Below are positions 1 to 11,669 of a DNA stretch of 64,000 nucleotides, piece after piece. A program made the position numbers and the translations under genes. The notes beneath the pieces are model-generated. The model saw only the letters and a program-made list of their open reading frames with translations, was not told where the DNA came from and ran no database searches. Numbering within the stretch: position 1 is the first letter of the stretch; each line of letters begins with the position of its first letter. This stretch comes from Legionella yabuuchiae (GTDB lineage: Bacteria; Pseudomonadota; Gammaproteobacteria; Legionellales; Legionellaceae), in NCBI RefSeq assembly GCF_900640115.1, contig NZ_CAAAIW010000007.1:45721-109720 (forward strand). The letters run 5' to 3'.

Positions 1-775
1 CCATTCCAAACAGAATTAAAAAAAAGACGGATAAAATTGGATTTCCATAGGAAAGAATGGTGAGTAATTTAAAATTACCGCGTTTAATCCCATAGTCCCA
101 AAAGAAATAAGCAAGACATTGGGTTGTGATACCCATCATAAAAAGAATGCTCCATTCTAATCCAGTAGGCAGAATAAATGGCTCCATGTGAACATGAATA
201 AGAAGCGAGGATATAGCCCCTATCCCGCAATAAATCCCAATGATTTCTACAGGGGATTTTCCGTAATGTCTAGCCATTAGGGTATAAAGAGACCATACCA
301 CCGCATCGAGTAAGGCTAATACATATCCAAACAAATAACGACTATCAAAGCCATGATCGTTTTGACTAATTAAGATGTAAATGCCGGCAAATCCCATAGA
401 CGCTGCGATAAGATGTTTGAAACTTAGTTTTTCATTGGGAAGAAATCCCGCAAACAAAATAACGATGATTGGCCAAAGGTAATTAATTAAATCCGCATGG
501 GTTGCAGGTGCGTGCTTAAAGGCAGCGATGTAAAGCAAATCATTACCATAGATTCCAATAAAACCAATTACCCAGAGAAACCAAGGTTGTTTTAGCTTCG
601 ACCATTCGCGGTATAATGTTAATTTGACTGCGGAAATTAAGAAACTAACTGAAAACACAATACTTAACGTTTCAAAGACGGGTAATGATTTAATTTGAAC
701 AACCAAAGGCGCGGCTAGAGCCCAGAAAATCAGCGCGCTGTAGCCAATCAACGTAGGATTTTTTTTGAATCGCAT
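1..775 (-). CDS. EamA/DMT-family inner-membrane transporter, 3' part outside the window
   Basis: Reading the minus strand from an ATG at 773-775 gives an open frame to base 1, so the C-terminus is cut off by the window edge. The roughly 258 visible residues are strongly hydrophobic, with repeated membrane segments. They include the EamA-type stretches HAPATHADLINYLWPI and LALLDAVVWSLYTLMARHY, typical of drug/metabolite exporters of the RhaT/YdcZ/EamA type with ten membrane helices. The substrate cannot be told from sequence. An alternative ATG at 785 is in another frame. The gene is divergent from the FadH-like gene at 894, with about 118 bases between them. Confidence 0.75.
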   Translation of the reverse strand, partial: MRFKKNPTLIGYSALIFWALAAPLVVQIKSLPVFETLSIVFSVSFLISAVKLTLYREWSKLKQPWFLWVIGFIGIYGNDLLYIAAFKHAPATHADLINYLWPIIVILFAGFLPNEKLSFKHLIAASMGFAGIYILISQNDHGFDSRYLFGYVLALLDAVVWSLYTLMARHYGKSPVEIIGIYCGIGAISSLLIHVHMEPFILPTGLEWSILFMMGITTQCLAYFFWDYGIKRGNFKLLTILSYGNPILSVFFLILFGM

Positions 776-842
776 CCCAAAGTTTCATCAGTAATAATCA
801 AAACATGGTAGCAATGGTCTGCCACATTTTCAAACTGCCTAA

Positions 843-2933
<2,091 letters not shown>

Positions 2934-3265
2934 ATGCAGATTTAAGGCGCGAATTTTATTTTTTACGATAAATTTCGTGCACAATGTTGAAAAATCTGCT
3001 ATCATCTTGGTTGTGTTTTGTTTTTAACTTAAGATAAAGCAACTACTCTGAATAGTTTTTCCTGTTTCATCCGCATGAAGTAACAGCTTCGCTTTGGTTC
3101 GTGATGTCATCGTTTCGGGATAACGTTATTTTAGGCCACTAAATGGCTGTGAATATTGAGCAGAGTGAACGCTTGCTCTTTGTTTAAGGTACGTCTTTAA
3201 ATGTTCACGAGGAGAAAAACCCCGTGTCAAGATTAAATACGTCCCCTTTATCCCATAGGAATAAT
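2934..3265 (+). other. Long leader region ahead of the DEAD-box helicase gene
   Basis: About 330 bases separate the flavoenzyme stop from the preferred helicase start, with no convincing gene. It is AT-rich near 2950-3050, where a promoter is plausible. A purine-rich AGGAG at 3209-3214 and a second AGGA at 3257-3260 lie ahead of in-frame GTG 3224 and ATG 3266. Long leaders are common for cold-inducible DEAD-box helicase genes, but no specific element could be identified here. Confidence 0.35.
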
Positions 3266-4927
3266 ATGTCTCAAGAATCTCTTGCGTTTTCTTCATTAGG
3301 GCTGTCGAACGCATTATTAAAAGCCTTAGCCGATTTAAAATTTGAAAAACCTTCCGATATACAGCAGCAAACCATTCCCTGGTTACTAAAAGGCCGGGAT
3401 TTAATTGGTCTTGCTCAGACTGGTACGGGTAAAACGGCTGCGTTTTCGTTGCCTATTTTACAAGGGTTAACACAAGACAATCATACCCAGGCACTGATTA
3501 TTGCACCTACACGTGAGTTAGCCATTCAGGTTGCCGAACATATTGAGTCCTTAGCAACGCATCTTTCGAATATTCGAATTACTGTTTTATGTGGCGGACA
3601 AGATTATCGGCCGCAACTAAAGCAACTGCGTGAAGGCGCTCAGATTGTGGTTGGAACACCTGGCCGCGTGTTGGATCATATCGAGCGAGGATCGTTACAA
3701 CTAAATCACCTGCGCACCTTTGTTTTAGATGAAGCCGATGAGATGCTTCGCATGGGCTTTATTGAAGACGTTGAAACCATATTGGCTCAATTACCCGAGC
3801 AAAAACAAATGGCATTGTTTTCAGCAACCATGCCGCCACGAATCCGTCAAATTGCGAAACAATATATCACCGATCCCGTATCCATTGAAATTAAGATGGC
3901 CACTGCAACGGTTAAAAGTATTGAACAGCGGTTTTTATTTGCTTCTCAAGGTCAAAAGCCTGAAGCGCTGTTACGCATTCTTGCTGTTGAAGATTTTCAA
4001 GGCGTTATTGTCTTTACCCGAACAAAAAGCGGCGCAGATGAAGTCGCTACGCTTCTACAGGCTCACGGGCATCAAGCAATGGCCATTCATGGCGATCTTA
4101 CGCAATCGCTTCGCGAACGAATTATCTCGCAATTTAAGCAGGGCACATTGAATATTCTGGTTGCGACAGATGTCGCAGCGAGGGGGCTAGATGTGGATCG
4201 AGTCACGCATGTTATCAATTATGATATCGCTCAGGATTCTGAAACTTATGTTCACCGTATTGGCCGAACTGGTAGAGCCGGACGAAGCGGCGTAACCATC
4301 TTGTTCGTTTCCCCTAAAGATTCAAGAATGCTCAATGTAATTGAGCGTCATACTCGCCAGCGCATTGAAAAAATAAACATTCCAACGGATGCTATGATTC
4401 AGGCAGCCAAAAAGCAGCGCTTTCTAGCAGGAATTTCTGAGCGACTCCAGCATGAGCATCTGCCAGCCTATAAAGATATGATTACGGAGTATATGGCTAG
4501 AGAAAATATAAGCGCTAAGGACTTGGCGGCAGCATTAGCCTTGCAGTTAAATCATGATCAACCCTGGCAAGCGAAGTTCTCATTTGCCTCCTCCGTTAAG
4601 CCAGAACGAGAATCTAATAAACTGAACAACCGTAAAGAAAAACGATTGAACAAAGGATCTGAGCGACCCAATCGAATTTTCCAAGCCGACGCGCAGCAAG
4701 ATATTTATCGTCTTGATGTTGGCCGTATCCACGGGGTGAAACCTGGAAATATTGTAGGAGCTATCGCGAATGAGGCGGGTTTGCAAAGTCGTCATATAAC
4801 GGGCTTAAAGATCCATGATCATTACTCAACCGTGTGCTTACCCAAAGGAATGACAAAAGACATTCTTAATGTTTTGAATAAAGCGTGGGTATGTGGTCGA
4901 CAGCTTAATGTGAGCCCGATGACTTGA
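3266..4927 (+). CDS. deaD: DEAD-box ATP-dependent RNA helicase (DeaD/CsdA type)
   Basis: Classical DEAD-box protein: Q-motif region FEKPSDIQQQTIPW, Walker A AQTGTGKT, PTRELA, GTPGR, DEAD in VLDEADEML, SAT in FSATMP, VATDVAARGLDV and the final motif YVHRIGRTGRAGR. A C-terminal domain with YRLDVGRIHGVKPGNIVGAI matches the DbpA-type RNA-binding fold seen in DeaD/CsdA. The predicted role is unwinding structured RNA in ribosome assembly and RNA decay, especially in the cold. I chose ATG 3266 (553 aa) because AGGA lies 5 bases upstream. An upstream in-frame GTG at 3224 would add 14 residues. A hairpin follows the stop. Confidence 0.92.
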   Translation: MSQESLAFSSLGLSNALLKALADLKFEKPSDIQQQTIPWLLKGRDLIGLAQTGTGKTAAFSLPILQGLTQDNHTQALIIAPTRELAIQVAEHIESLATHLSNIRITVLCGGQDYRPQLKQLREGAQIVVGTPGRVLDHIERGSLQLNHLRTFVLDEADEMLRMGFIEDVETILAQLPEQKQMALFSATMPPRIRQIAKQYITDPVSIEIKMATATVKSIEQRFLFASQGQKPEALLRILAVEDFQGVIVFTRTKSGADEVATLLQAHGHQAMAIHGDLTQSLRERIISQFKQGTLNILVATDVAARGLDVDRVTHVINYDIAQDSETYVHRIGRTGRAGRSGVTILFVSPKDSRMLNVIERHTRQRIEKINIPTDAMIQAAKKQRFLAGISERLQHEHLPAYKDMITEYMARENISAKDLAAALALQLNHDQPWQAKFSFASSVKPERESNKLNNRKEKRLNKGSERPNRIFQADAQQDIYRLDVGRIHGVKPGNIVGAIANEAGLQSRHITGLKIHDHYSTVCLPKGMTKDILNVLNKAWVCGRQLNVSPMT

Positions 4928-4937
4928 TACTACCTTG

Positions 4938-4973
4938 CCCAGTAATTCTTGCAGAAAAGTGAGAATTGCTGGG
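4938..4973 (+). terminator. Probable terminator of deaD
   Basis: Arms CCCAGTAATTCT and AGAATTGCTGGG pair over 12 bases with one G/T wobble around a short loop, about 10 bases after the helicase stop. There is no strong T-run, so the call is moderate. Confidence 0.5.
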
Positions 4974-5140
4974 AAAATTGACCCCACCTACCTGGCCTGA
5001 CTTGTTCAGGAATCTCTTAAGTTTTAAACAGGCAAAATTAATCGAGCTTTAAGCGCTTGAGAGGGATTGTCTCGAGCCCTTGTATTTCAGACGTATTTTT
5101 ATTACGCTTGCGTGCATAAAGGAAATGATATGGAAATCCT

Positions 5141-7045
5141 ATGCGTGTTAGCACAAGTCCAGCTTATATTTTAGGGACTTCTTCTGGTGATGTAGAAGTT
5201 ACTAAATTTTTTCTTAACGGTTGGGGAATTTCTCGTGAATATCAAATCGACTTAACCGTTACTAACCCAGCCTTCAAAATTCAACTTGGCGAAGCGGTAC
5301 GTTTTTTAATTAATGACTTTATCTTTCATGGATTTGTGCTGTTTGTGGAAGAAATATACTCTGATCAGCGCCATGAGATAAATATTGTAGTCAATTCACC
5401 TTTAGCCTATTATTTAAACCATACCGGAACGCGCATCTATTCGGATTTAACGTTATTAGAAGTACTTAATACAATCCTGACAGAGGCAGGGTTGCAGAAT
5501 AAAATAGATTATGAAATAGCGCTTAAATCTTTTTCAAAACCACTTTGGTTACAACAAATTCAAGAAAATTCGCTCGATTTTTTTTATAAGCTCTTGGCAA
5601 GGTACGGCTTAGTTTACCACTACCATCAAACAAACGAAGGGGTTAAATGCTTGATCACAGATTCGCTCACAGACGTCGTGAACCCTAACCCCATAGAGCT
5701 TAGTTTAAATCCTATCTCTGGACTAAATGGTATTGATGAATTAAGTCAGTTTTTGCGGCAAAACCAGGTATGTACTCAGTTGACTGAAAGATATCAGTAC
5801 GAACCAGAGGCCTTTAAACTCAAAACGCATCAAGATTCATCCATACATGCTTATGCGCAAGGCAAACAAGTTCGATCTGGTGTTGATGATGGTCAACAAG
5901 TCATCGATGAAAGCGCGGATAGTTTATGGGTCACGTTGCAAGCGATAACTGTACATCCAGGGCAAAGAGTACAAATTAATACGTCGGTGACATCATTCCC
6001 TTACACCGTCATTGAGATGAGGCTTACTGGATTTACGGATCATGCGTTAGTCAAACGCGAACAACTTTCTTGTGAGGTGATGCTTTCAAAAGTCTGCTCA
6101 GGATCTCCTTTAATCAATTCGATTAAACATCAGCCTTATTCGCTGTTTCATTCTGGACAAATAGAACAGCATCAAAGCGCTTATCCTAATGTGTTAACCC
6201 AAGGAGAATACTGTGTTCGATTTCTTCATGATCAAACCTCCGATGTGATGTCATCCTTTCAGAGCAATAAGGTTAGAAACGCGCTTTACTGTTCAGGAAA
6301 TTATTACGGGTTTAGTTTTCCCTTCCAAGGAGATACGGAAGTCTTGATAGGCTATCAAAACGGGAATCAACAGCAGCCCATTATTCTAGGTGCACTACCC
6401 ACCTTTAAACATCCATCATTAGTGAGCAACCAAAACTCATCCGACAGCCTCATGCAATCTTTTTCTGGAAGCCAGTTTTTGTTTAATGAGTCCCATGAGC
6501 ACAGTATTCTAGCACTTAGGAGTGCTAATCGTTTAAATGAGTTTAACTTGACTCAATTCAGACATTCAGCGCAATTTTTATTGCAGTCAAGCACTGGAAG
6601 CATGGAATTCAATGCGTTAAATAATATCAAGATTCAAGCACAGGATCTCACGTATTATGCCTTAGAAAATCTAAGGATTTGGGCGAATGAATCCATACAG
6701 TTTGAAAGCAAAGATGGTACGGCATTGTTTATTAGTGAAACGCTCTTTACTCTGCGAAGTCATGCTGATTTAACAGCACACTCTAATAAGTTTATCTGTC
6801 GAGCTAGTGAGAAAATTAAACTTAAATCAACTCAAGCCCTCACAGGTTTGGCTGTGCAACAGTTCATTTTACAAACGCCCAAGGGTTCGCAATTCTGGCA
6901 TGCACAGTCAGGACGAATTAAGATTACGGCGCGTCGTAAACTAATGTTTGTAGGTGGTGTTTCCTCAATGGTGATTTCTCCTCAATCCATTGAGTTTAAA
7001 TCTTCAGCTGTTTCATTAAATGCCACAAGTATCGGCGGATTATAG
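5141..7045 (+). CDS. VgrG-like (Rhs element Vgr / phage spike) protein, orphan
   Basis: The 634-residue protein follows VgrG order. A gp27-like N-terminal part contains YSDLTLLEVLNTILTEAGL and the diagnostic ENSLDFFYKLLARYGLVYHY. An OB-fold region (about 350-425) contains YYGFSFPFQGDTEVLIGYQNG followed by QQPIILGALP. A C-terminal repetitive beta segment (about 480-620) contains short alternating hydrophobic strands like the gp5 needle. Known VgrG proteins trimerise as the puncturing tip of type VI secretion tubes or contractile phage-like machines. No Hcp, sheath, baseplate or ClpV gene is visible nearby, so this is an orphan or the spike of a distant machine. The start ATG has only a weak ribosome-binding site. 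It lies tail-to-tail with the ankyrin/helicase gene. Confidence 0.75.
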   Translation: MRVSTSPAYILGTSSGDVEVTKFFLNGWGISREYQIDLTVTNPAFKIQLGEAVRFLINDFIFHGFVLFVEEIYSDQRHEINIVVNSPLAYYLNHTGTRIYSDLTLLEVLNTILTEAGLQNKIDYEIALKSFSKPLWLQQIQENSLDFFYKLLARYGLVYHYHQTNEGVKCLITDSLTDVVNPNPIELSLNPISGLNGIDELSQFLRQNQVCTQLTERYQYEPEAFKLKTHQDSSIHAYAQGKQVRSGVDDGQQVIDESADSLWVTLQAITVHPGQRVQINTSVTSFPYTVIEMRLTGFTDHALVKREQLSCEVMLSKVCSGSPLINSIKHQPYSLFHSGQIEQHQSAYPNVLTQGEYCVRFLHDQTSDVMSSFQSNKVRNALYCSGNYYGFSFPFQGDTEVLIGYQNGNQQQPIILGALPTFKHPSLVSNQNSSDSLMQSFSGSQFLFNESHEHSILALRSANRLNEFNLTQFRHSAQFLLQSSTGSMEFNALNNIKIQAQDLTYYALENLRIWANESIQFESKDGTALFISETLFTLRSHADLTAHSNKFICRASEKIKLKSTQALTGLAVQQFILQTPKGSQFWHAQSGRIKITARRKLMFVGGVSSMVISPQSIEFKSSAVSLNATSIGGL

Positions 7046-7124
7046 GGCTTTGGGGTTGAACAAGGCCCATAATCCAGCGTTGCTCATAATCTGCTACGCT
7101 TTTTTCGGCCCACTTTGTTTGGTA

Positions 7125-7156
7125 ATATACTCGTGATCATTCAAAATGCGTGATCC
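7125..7156 (+). repeat. Degenerate half-end of the window's MITE family
   Basis: ATATACTCGTGATCATTC followed by AAAATGCGTGAT matches the left terminal inverted repeat of the 160-bp elements (TACCCGTAATCTTTC + AAAATGCGTGAT) with a few changes. No right end follows, so this looks like a relic in the vgrG / ankyrin-helicase tail-to-tail gap. Confidence 0.5.
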
Positions 7157-7234
7157 AACAAAATCTGCCTAATCCCCTCAACACGATCATCCCAATCAAA
7201 TAGCAGTCAAAATGGCTTGAATAAGGAATAAGAG

Positions 7235-10200
7235 TTAAATTTTTCTCATCCGTTTTGGATTGATTAATTGCGCTTCTTCTTCCTCTGCCGCAGACCGCTT
7301 TCTTCCGTTTTCAAAGAACCCATTCCTGCCGCCAAAGCTTTCGAATCTTTCAACTCTATCGGTATCATCATCGGATATAGTCATATCGTCATCAAAAGAA
7401 TCCTCTTCTTCAGAATCGTGAGAGTAGGCTAGTAGAGATAGGTTTTCATTGGATATACTCATATCGTCATCAAAAGGATCCTCTTCTTCAGAATCCTGAG
7501 AGTAGGCTAGCAGAGATAGGTTCTCATCGGATATACTCATATCGTCATCAAAAGGATCCTCTTCTTCAGAATCCTGAGAGTAGGCTAGCAGAGATAGGTT
7601 CTCATCGGATATACTCATATCGTCATCAAAAGAATCCTCTTCTTCAGAAAAACCCCCTTCTTCAAAATCGTGAGAATAGGCAAGTTGGGGTAGGTCTGCT
7701 TTGACTACACGAAGGTCTGCTTTAACTACACGAATATGGAAGGAGTGGGGGGGAGTAGGTAAGTCGTGTATGTCACGGCATACGTAATTGGAGGGCATGA
7801 TGTCTTCTACCTCATTAATTTCCTTCTCCCTCACATGAACAATGTCTTGCGCAAGATAATCAAGGGATATTGGCCATTGATTGCCCGGATATATAAAAAA
7901 GCTTGTGTAGCCTTCATAATCTAGAACCAGCCCATAAGCTGTTTTATTCCCATATGGCCTTGTTACACGCCCAAGAATTTGCGCCTTATCTTCCGCCGAC
8001 TGCTTGGTTTTGAGGTTTATAAACCAATGCAATTCCGGGAGGTCGAATCCTAGCTTAAGCATACCGACTGCAAGCACAATACCAGCTTCTTCCGAGGCTT
8101 TAAAAGCCTCTAGGTCTTTTTTAAACTGGATATTGTCGGTCATGACTAAATAGACCTTAAAACGATTTTGAAGAAGTTGTTGCGCTTGTTTTGCCTGCTC
8201 CTGTGTATCAAAGAAAATAATGCCCTTTAGCTGGCAAAGTCTTTCTGGTGTATCACCTTCAATTGCTGCTAAGGGATGTATTTGGTGCTCGATGAGGCTT
8301 GCTAGATAGGGTAATAATGCTTCAACTGGGTTGGGTGTATTCTCATCAGACAGCTGTATTTTATCAATTACAAAAGGAGCTAAAACTCGGTCATGGATGG
8401 CTTGCTGGATTTGATAGCTAAAAGTAGGAATCCTTTGTTGAACAGGGGGCGTTGCACTGAATTTCACAACGGGTGCATCAACGCGCTTTTCTATGGGGTA
8501 TTTTTTATAACAGTGAGACTCATCAGCAAAAACACAGGTTATTTGAGAGTAAAAATTAGGGTTATATTCGTTTAAACGATTAAAACTGCGCTCACAGCAA
8601 ATAAGGATGGCTTTTTTATCAGCTAAAAAGCTGCTTTTTGCAACCGTTTGGGCTTCTAAGGAGCCTTGCATACTAGCTACTTTTAATATGTTACGAAATG
8701 GAACATTTAATGCGCTGAACTGAGGGAATTTATCTATCGCCTCTTGGAATGCAGAATACATCTGCTCTACCAGAGGCTGCTGTGGGGTTATGATAACAAC
8801 CTTATTCGCTCCAGGCGCTGAATAAATCGCCATCGCCAAGGCAAGCTGGATCAAGGTTTTCCCACAACCGGTTGCAATGTCAAATTGAAGCTGTTTCACT
8901 CCTGGTTCTACACCCATGAGCGTAGGTAAATTGGCTCTAAAAAATTCAATGGCTTGTTGTTGATGAGCTCGGAGTAGGGGCGTGCCTTCTGGTTGTGGCT
9001 CTGGTTCATAGTGGATAAGGGTATTTAATAGTCTGGATACCTGCTCTATATCAAGGGGTTGAGGAATGCCAACTTGGTCTTGGGTGATGGGTGATATGCT
9101 TTCGATATTGTTTGCCTTGGCATGTTCATTGATGCAATCATAAGCAAGACTTTTGTCATATGCGGCTTGTTGAATTTTTATGTTTCTTTCAGTATTTTCA
9201 TTCAAAGCTACAATGGCCTTATTTACCCAGGTATATCCCATCTGCTGCAAATAGGTTTGGTAATGGGCAGATACTTCAAAGATGCACGCTTGATCAACCG
9301 AGTTTTTTGCGAAATTTTTTTGAGATTTTGAGCGAGTCAGTGTAATGTCTTCAGGTGAAAGAATTTGAAACCCTTTTTTTTGTAATAGCATCTGGACTGC
9401 AGTCTGAAAATAATAGTCCTCTCCCCAGTGACGCATTGATTCTGGGAAAAGAGAAAAAATAGCCTTAGGATCCAATCGGTGTTCTCTTAATTGTTTTAAA
9501 TGGATCATAAAACATTTACTGCCTAATTCATCTTTTTTAAATGTGTTCAATGATTTCCAATCTGTTGACACACTGGTAATTGGCGTTTCGTCTGATTTGG
9601 TTTTTAGTCTGTCATATAAAGAATTCCATGAGTTATTATATCTTTTATCCACTGCAAAATTGATAGTTACGATGTTGTCATCAATCATCATAAAGTAGTC
9701 GAGTTGACAATGATAAGCGAATAAGAAGGTTGCAATACGACGAGAGGTTATTAAGCCCAAATCATCAGATTCGATTGGAGCATTATTCATCCAGGGTTGG
9801 GTTAGTTTATCGATAACCAAATAGGCAATTTTATCAGTCAGCCTGCTTAATAAGTCGTCTTTTAGCTCTTGAAATTGTGTGCTTGCCATAACCAGCACAG
9901 TTGGTTGTTGATTGACCCTCCTAGGTATTAATGCCTCCATGCCTCGACCTGCCATCACAAAAGTGACTTTATCTGCATTTGTAGGCAAGCCACTGGAGCT
10001 ATGTGAATAATACTGTCCTTTAAACCAATCGGTATTTATTGTAGTTTGAACTGATTGGTCGGGATCTGCCAAAGCTATCTCATTTAGTGCGGTTAACTCA
10101 AACTTAATGGGTTTTTGGCCTGGTCGTGGCCGGGCTGACTTAAGCATGGGTTGCTTTAATGGCTTGTCCTTCCCTGAATATTTATACCCTAGGCCACCTT

Positions 10201-11401
10201 TCACTTTTGTAGGGTCGAACAATGAATCAGTATGCATTTTTGAGTTGGGTGCTGGCTCTGAAGGGTGGGCTGCAAATGGCGCTACTAAAGCTATTGGCGG
10301 TAATCCATTCTGAACGTGGTAATTGAAAGCCTGGTTAGTTTGGATCGAGTGATCAGCTCGCAGAGCTAAAGCATCGATAAGCCAACCCCATTGCTCCACA
10401 GTGTAATTATCTTGGAATGCAGCAGAAAATAGGGTCTCGATTGTTTGATCGGCTCCATTTAGTGGATGCAAAAAACCACCCAGGGGAGGATTGAAACCCT
10501 GGTTAGCTGGGATCGATTGATTAGCGCGCAGAAATAAAGTATCGAAAAGCCAATCACATTGCTCCAAAGTGAAATCGACCTGTAACGCAGAAGAATACAG
10601 GGGCTCGATTATTTGATCCAATCTGATCTGTGGATGAAAAAAGGCACCATGGGGAGGATTGAAACCCTGGTTGGTTGCGATAAGTTGAGGATGTGGCGGA
10701 ACCAGTTGAATCGGCTGAACCCCAGGGGTCGCGTGTGGTAAATGCTGTCTAACAGGAGACATCATATTTTGCATTGCTTTAGAAGCCTCACGCAGCAGTT
10801 TTCGGGCAGATTCTTCGCTAATCAAGCGCTCAGGAGCTTTATAGTCAAAGCCATATATATCTTGTAGCCTTTGCTTCGAGCTGTGATCCAAGGATTCTAT
10901 ATAGCGTATCGCAAGTTGGAGAGGGGTTTGTTGTTGCTTGTTTTTAGCACTAACTGGAGGACATTTAGCTTGTGACAAAAGAGATTTTATAAGATTAAAC
11001 TTTCCATAATTGGCGGCAACATGGAGTACGGTATCGCCTTGGTCATCTGCCTCCTCAATTTTTGCATCAAATTCATAGATGTAGTACATCATTAAAGCGA
11101 GCGAGCCTAATTTACTTGCATATAATAAGCAATCCACCACTTTAATTTGATCTTGAGCCGAAGGCTTTGGAGCTATTGTTACAAGCTGCTGCATCATATC
11201 ATCTTTCTGGATATGTCCAGGGGTATGTTCCGCGAGTTTTTTAAAATAATCGTTTAGAAACTCACTCCGATTAAATCCAGAAGGGTTATCTTTCTCAAGT
11301 TGTTTAAAAACATTCGAAAAATTTACCGCCCAAGCTTTTATGCTCTGGTCGTGTTGACTAAAATATGGTTTATTAAAGGTATTGTTGTGCATGTGAGGCA
11401 T
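7235..11401 (-). CDS. Giant ankyrin + glycosyltransferase-like + SF2 helicase protein with acidic repeats; candidate secreted effector
   Basis: The 1388-residue protein has no family I can name as a whole. In order: ankyrin-like repeats (about 85-175, with GDTVLHVAANYGKFNLIKSLL and QTPLQLAIRY); two degenerate 55-residue repeats (about 244-355, each opening NQGFNPP); and a GT-A-like region (about 450-700) with MAGRGMEALIPRR, a DxD-like MMIDDN near 573 and WGEDYYF near 659. Next is a complete SF2 helicase core: ATGCGKT 843-849, ADESH 959-963, FSATPP 981-986, QILGRVTRP 1141-1149. Then come four acidic 26-residue repeats (about 1240-1345). The tail holds GRKRS, a run of four glutamates and PKRMRK. 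Ankyrin repeats, basic nuclear-signal-like clusters and an E-block-like tail are typical of Dot/Icm effectors; that role is inference. A GT plus SF2 pairing recalls GREB1/TET-associated glycosyltransferases. Confidence 0.7.
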   Translation of the reverse strand: MPHMHNNTFNKPYFSQHDQSIKAWAVNFSNVFKQLEKDNPSGFNRSEFLNDYFKKLAEHTPGHIQKDDMMQQLVTIAPKPSAQDQIKVVDCLLYASKLGSLALMMYYIYEFDAKIEEADDQGDTVLHVAANYGKFNLIKSLLSQAKCPPVSAKNKQQQTPLQLAIRYIESLDHSSKQRLQDIYGFDYKAPERLISEESARKLLREASKAMQNMMSPVRQHLPHATPGVQPIQLVPPHPQLIATNQGFNPPHGAFFHPQIRLDQIIEPLYSSALQVDFTLEQCDWLFDTLFLRANQSIPANQGFNPPLGGFLHPLNGADQTIETLFSAAFQDNYTVEQWGWLIDALALRADHSIQTNQAFNYHVQNGLPPIALVAPFAAHPSEPAPNSKMHTDSLFDPTKVKGGLGYKYSGKDKPLKQPMLKSARPRPGQKPIKFELTALNEIALADPDQSVQTTINTDWFKGQYYSHSSSGLPTNADKVTFVMAGRGMEALIPRRVNQQPTVLVMASTQFQELKDDLLSRLTDKIAYLVIDKLTQPWMNNAPIESDDLGLITSRRIATFLFAYHCQLDYFMMIDDNIVTINFAVDKRYNNSWNSLYDRLKTKSDETPITSVSTDWKSLNTFKKDELGSKCFMIHLKQLREHRLDPKAIFSLFPESMRHWGEDYYFQTAVQMLLQKKGFQILSPEDITLTRSKSQKNFAKNSVDQACIFEVSAHYQTYLQQMGYTWVNKAIVALNENTERNIKIQQAAYDKSLAYDCINEHAKANNIESISPITQDQVGIPQPLDIEQVSRLLNTLIHYEPEPQPEGTPLLRAHQQQAIEFFRANLPTLMGVEPGVKQLQFDIATGCGKTLIQLALAMAIYSAPGANKVVIITPQQPLVEQMYSAFQEAIDKFPQFSALNVPFRNILKVASMQGSLEAQTVAKSSFLADKKAILICCERSFNRLNEYNPNFYSQITCVFADESHCYKKYPIEKRVDAPVVKFSATPPVQQRIPTFSYQIQQAIHDRVLAPFVIDKIQLSDENTPNPVEALLPYLASLIEHQIHPLAAIEGDTPERLCQLKGIIFFDTQEQAKQAQQLLQNRFKVYLVMTDNIQFKKDLEAFKASEEAGIVLAVGMLKLGFDLPELHWFINLKTKQSAEDKAQILGRVTRPYGNKTAYGLVLDYEGYTSFFIYPGNQWPISLDYLAQDIVHVREKEINEVEDIMPSNYVCRDIHDLPTPPHSFHIRVVKADLRVVKADLPQLAYSHDFEEGGFSEEEDSFDDDMSISDENLSLLAYSQDSEEEDPFDDDMSISDENLSLLAYSQDSEEEDPFDDDMSISNENLSLLAYSHDSEEEDSFDDDMTISDDDTDRVERFESFGGRNGFFENGRKRSAAEEEEAQLINPKRMRKI
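7369..7684 (-). repeat. 78-bp in-frame tandem repeats encoding acidic segments
   Basis: Four near-identical units of 78 bases encode LAYSQDSEEEDPFDDDMSIS + DENLSL with small variations (SHDF/SQDS/SHDS; DSFDDD/DPFDDD). The first unit is lengthened by an extra EEGGFSE. Copy-number change by slippage or recombination would stay in frame, because 78 is divisible by three. Confidence 0.9.
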
Positions 11402-11669
11402 AATTAATATTAAATCTCCACTAAATATGCGTTATAATTTAACATATATCGCAAATTCTGTAAAATAAATTTCCACTTAGTATATTTTTTGGGTGTTTTT
11501 AAAAGCAGACATTCGCATCTTAAACACACTTCTCCTCTAAAAGGATTTCAGTATATTGCGAGCGGATTTAGGCGAGTGATCAATTAGGCAACGTATATGG
11601 ACTCATCCGTTTTCGCAAGTAATCATTGAGTGAAAAGAGAAGTATATGCATACGTATATCCGGCCATTC

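Noticed and set aside
3729..4151. 140-residue frame inside deaD
   Set aside because: Shadow frame of the helicase with no independent start context.
11531..11620. Possible IS3 orfB-like stretch (QYIASGFRRVIN)
   Set aside because: Interrupted by stops and too short; the resemblance to the S/Q-Y-S-FR block is weak.
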